Assembly (NCBI GenBank): GCA_900556165.1
Contig: USNP01000039.1
Span: 1 to 5,685, forward strand
Length of the DNA stretch: 5,685 nt
Direction of reading: 5' to 3'
Source of the DNA: an uncultured bacterium
Lineage (GTDB): Bacteria > Patescibacteriota > Saccharimonadia > Saccharimonadales > Saccharimonadaceae
Shown here piece after piece: positions 5,501 through 5,685 of this stretch. Numbering within the stretch: position 1 is the first letter of the stretch; each line of letters begins with the position of its first letter. Made by a program: the position numbers and the translations under genes. The notes beneath the pieces are model-generated. The model made no database searches. It was not told the origin of the DNA and saw nothing but the letters and a program-made list of their open reading frames with translations.

Positions 5501-5511
5501 GCTCTTTAATA
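5501..5511 (+). promoter_or_regulatory. boxA-like antitermination element in an mRNA leader
   Basis: GCTCTTTAATA matches the E. coli rrn boxA core GCTCTTTAACA in 10 of 11 bases. It lies about 13 nt after the predicted transcription start, in the right orientation to be read by NusB and NusE (S10). The following ATGTTAGACA also recalls the bases after boxA in E. coli rRNA leaders. No clear boxB-like hairpin is seen. The downstream gene is protein-coding, which is unusual for boxA. Confidence 0.45.
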
Positions 5512-5553
5512 TGTTAGACACAAATTTTTGAGTTATTTTTCGAAATCTTATTC

Positions 5554-5560
5554 AAGGAGG
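5554..5560 (+). promoter_or_regulatory. Strong Shine-Dalgarno of the right-edge gene
   Basis: AAGGAGG, a full match to the anti-Shine-Dalgarno core, 8 nt before the ATG at 5569. It shows that the short reading frame running off the window is a real gene and fixes its start. Confidence 0.9.
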
Positions 5561-5568
5561 CTCTTAAA

Positions 5569-5685
5569 ATGGGTAAAAAGAGCAATGATGATTACTTTAA
5601 TGAATTCGAAAGAATTCTCGAAGCGGTAGCTAAAAATCCGCACTTTAGCGAGTTCTTTAGTTCTCGTGATATTGAATTAATGCAA
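5569..5685 (+). CDS. Unrecognised protein, N-terminal 39 codons only
   Basis: A partial gene cut by the right edge. It opens MGKKSNDDYFNEFERILEAV and continues through NPHFSEFFSSRDIELMQ with no stop codon. The visible part is polar and predicted helical, with an amphipathic stretch at about residues 8-22 (YFNEFERILEAVAKN) and no signal peptide or membrane segment. It does not suffice to name a family. A near-consensus promoter, an 80-nt leader with a boxA-like site and a perfect ribosome binding site imply strong and possibly antiterminated expression (inference), as for a highly expressed gene or the head of a long operon. The Phe-Glu pair is encoded TTC GAA, the local habit. Confidence 0.8.
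   Translation, partial: MGKKSNDDYFNEFERILEAVAKNPHFSEFFSSRDIELMQ

Noticed and set aside
5495..5531. Two tiny reading frames in the leader of the right-edge gene (5495-5509 and 5511-5531) as regulatory leader peptides
   Set aside because: Neither has a ribosome binding site, they encode 4 and 6 residues without repeated regulatory codons, and they overlap the boxA-like site, which explains the sequence better.
1..5685. tRNA, rRNA, CRISPR array or insertion sequence
   Set aside because: No cloverleaf, rRNA-like conserved stretch, regularly spaced repeat or transposase motif was seen on either strand.

Overview
This is an AT-rich bacterial window (about one third G+C by eye) with compact gene spacing and the standard genetic code. 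No in-frame UGA interrupts any gene; five of the six complete genes end in TAA and queA ends in TAG. The mix of features suggests a reduced-genome bacterium, and my best guess is a Candidatus Saccharibacteria (TM7)-like Patescibacterium: several apparently leaderless genes, a strongly over-used TTCGAA word, and a phosphoglycerate mutase that looks like those of oral Lactobacillales. That placement is inference; no rRNA or ribosomal protein is present to confirm it.

Layout. On the minus strand, reading right to left from about 3421: an ABC-2 exporter operon (a NatA-like ATPase, then a NatB-like permease overlapping it by 8 nt), a rho-independent terminator, a small unrecognised 115-aa gene with its own near-consensus promoter, ribosome binding site and terminator, and then an OmpR/PhoB-family response regulator that runs to within 31 nt of the left edge with no terminator after it. 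On the plus strand, divergent from the exporter, is queA (queuosine tRNA modification). It converges on gpmA (glycolytic phosphoglycerate mutase, minus strand), and the two share a hairpin terminator in a 25-nt gap. To the right of gpmA is a divergent promoter region, a leader of about 80 nt carrying an rRNA-antitermination boxA-like element, and the first 39 codons of an unrecognised plus-strand gene cut by the window edge.

How it fits together. The genes are functionally unrelated housekeeping or accessory units, each with its own promoter, and no single multi-gene system is visible. The most interesting signals lie below gene level. (1) natA and queA are driven by mirror-image extended -10 promoters placed exactly 6 nt before ATG, so both mRNAs should start at the start codon; the response regulator is nearly the same. 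(2) The palindrome TTCGAA occurs 20 times, in all three coding phases and in intergenic DNA, but never in gpmA or the 115-aa gene. Those two genes also use leadered, Shine-Dalgarno-type starts, which fits an imported origin. (3) A boxA-like site sits in the leader of a protein-coding mRNA. (4) A 14-base A tract lies in the natA promoter spacer. Three start sites are decided here from ribosome binding sites: the permease at 2508, the 115-aa gene at 1151 and the partial gene at 5569.
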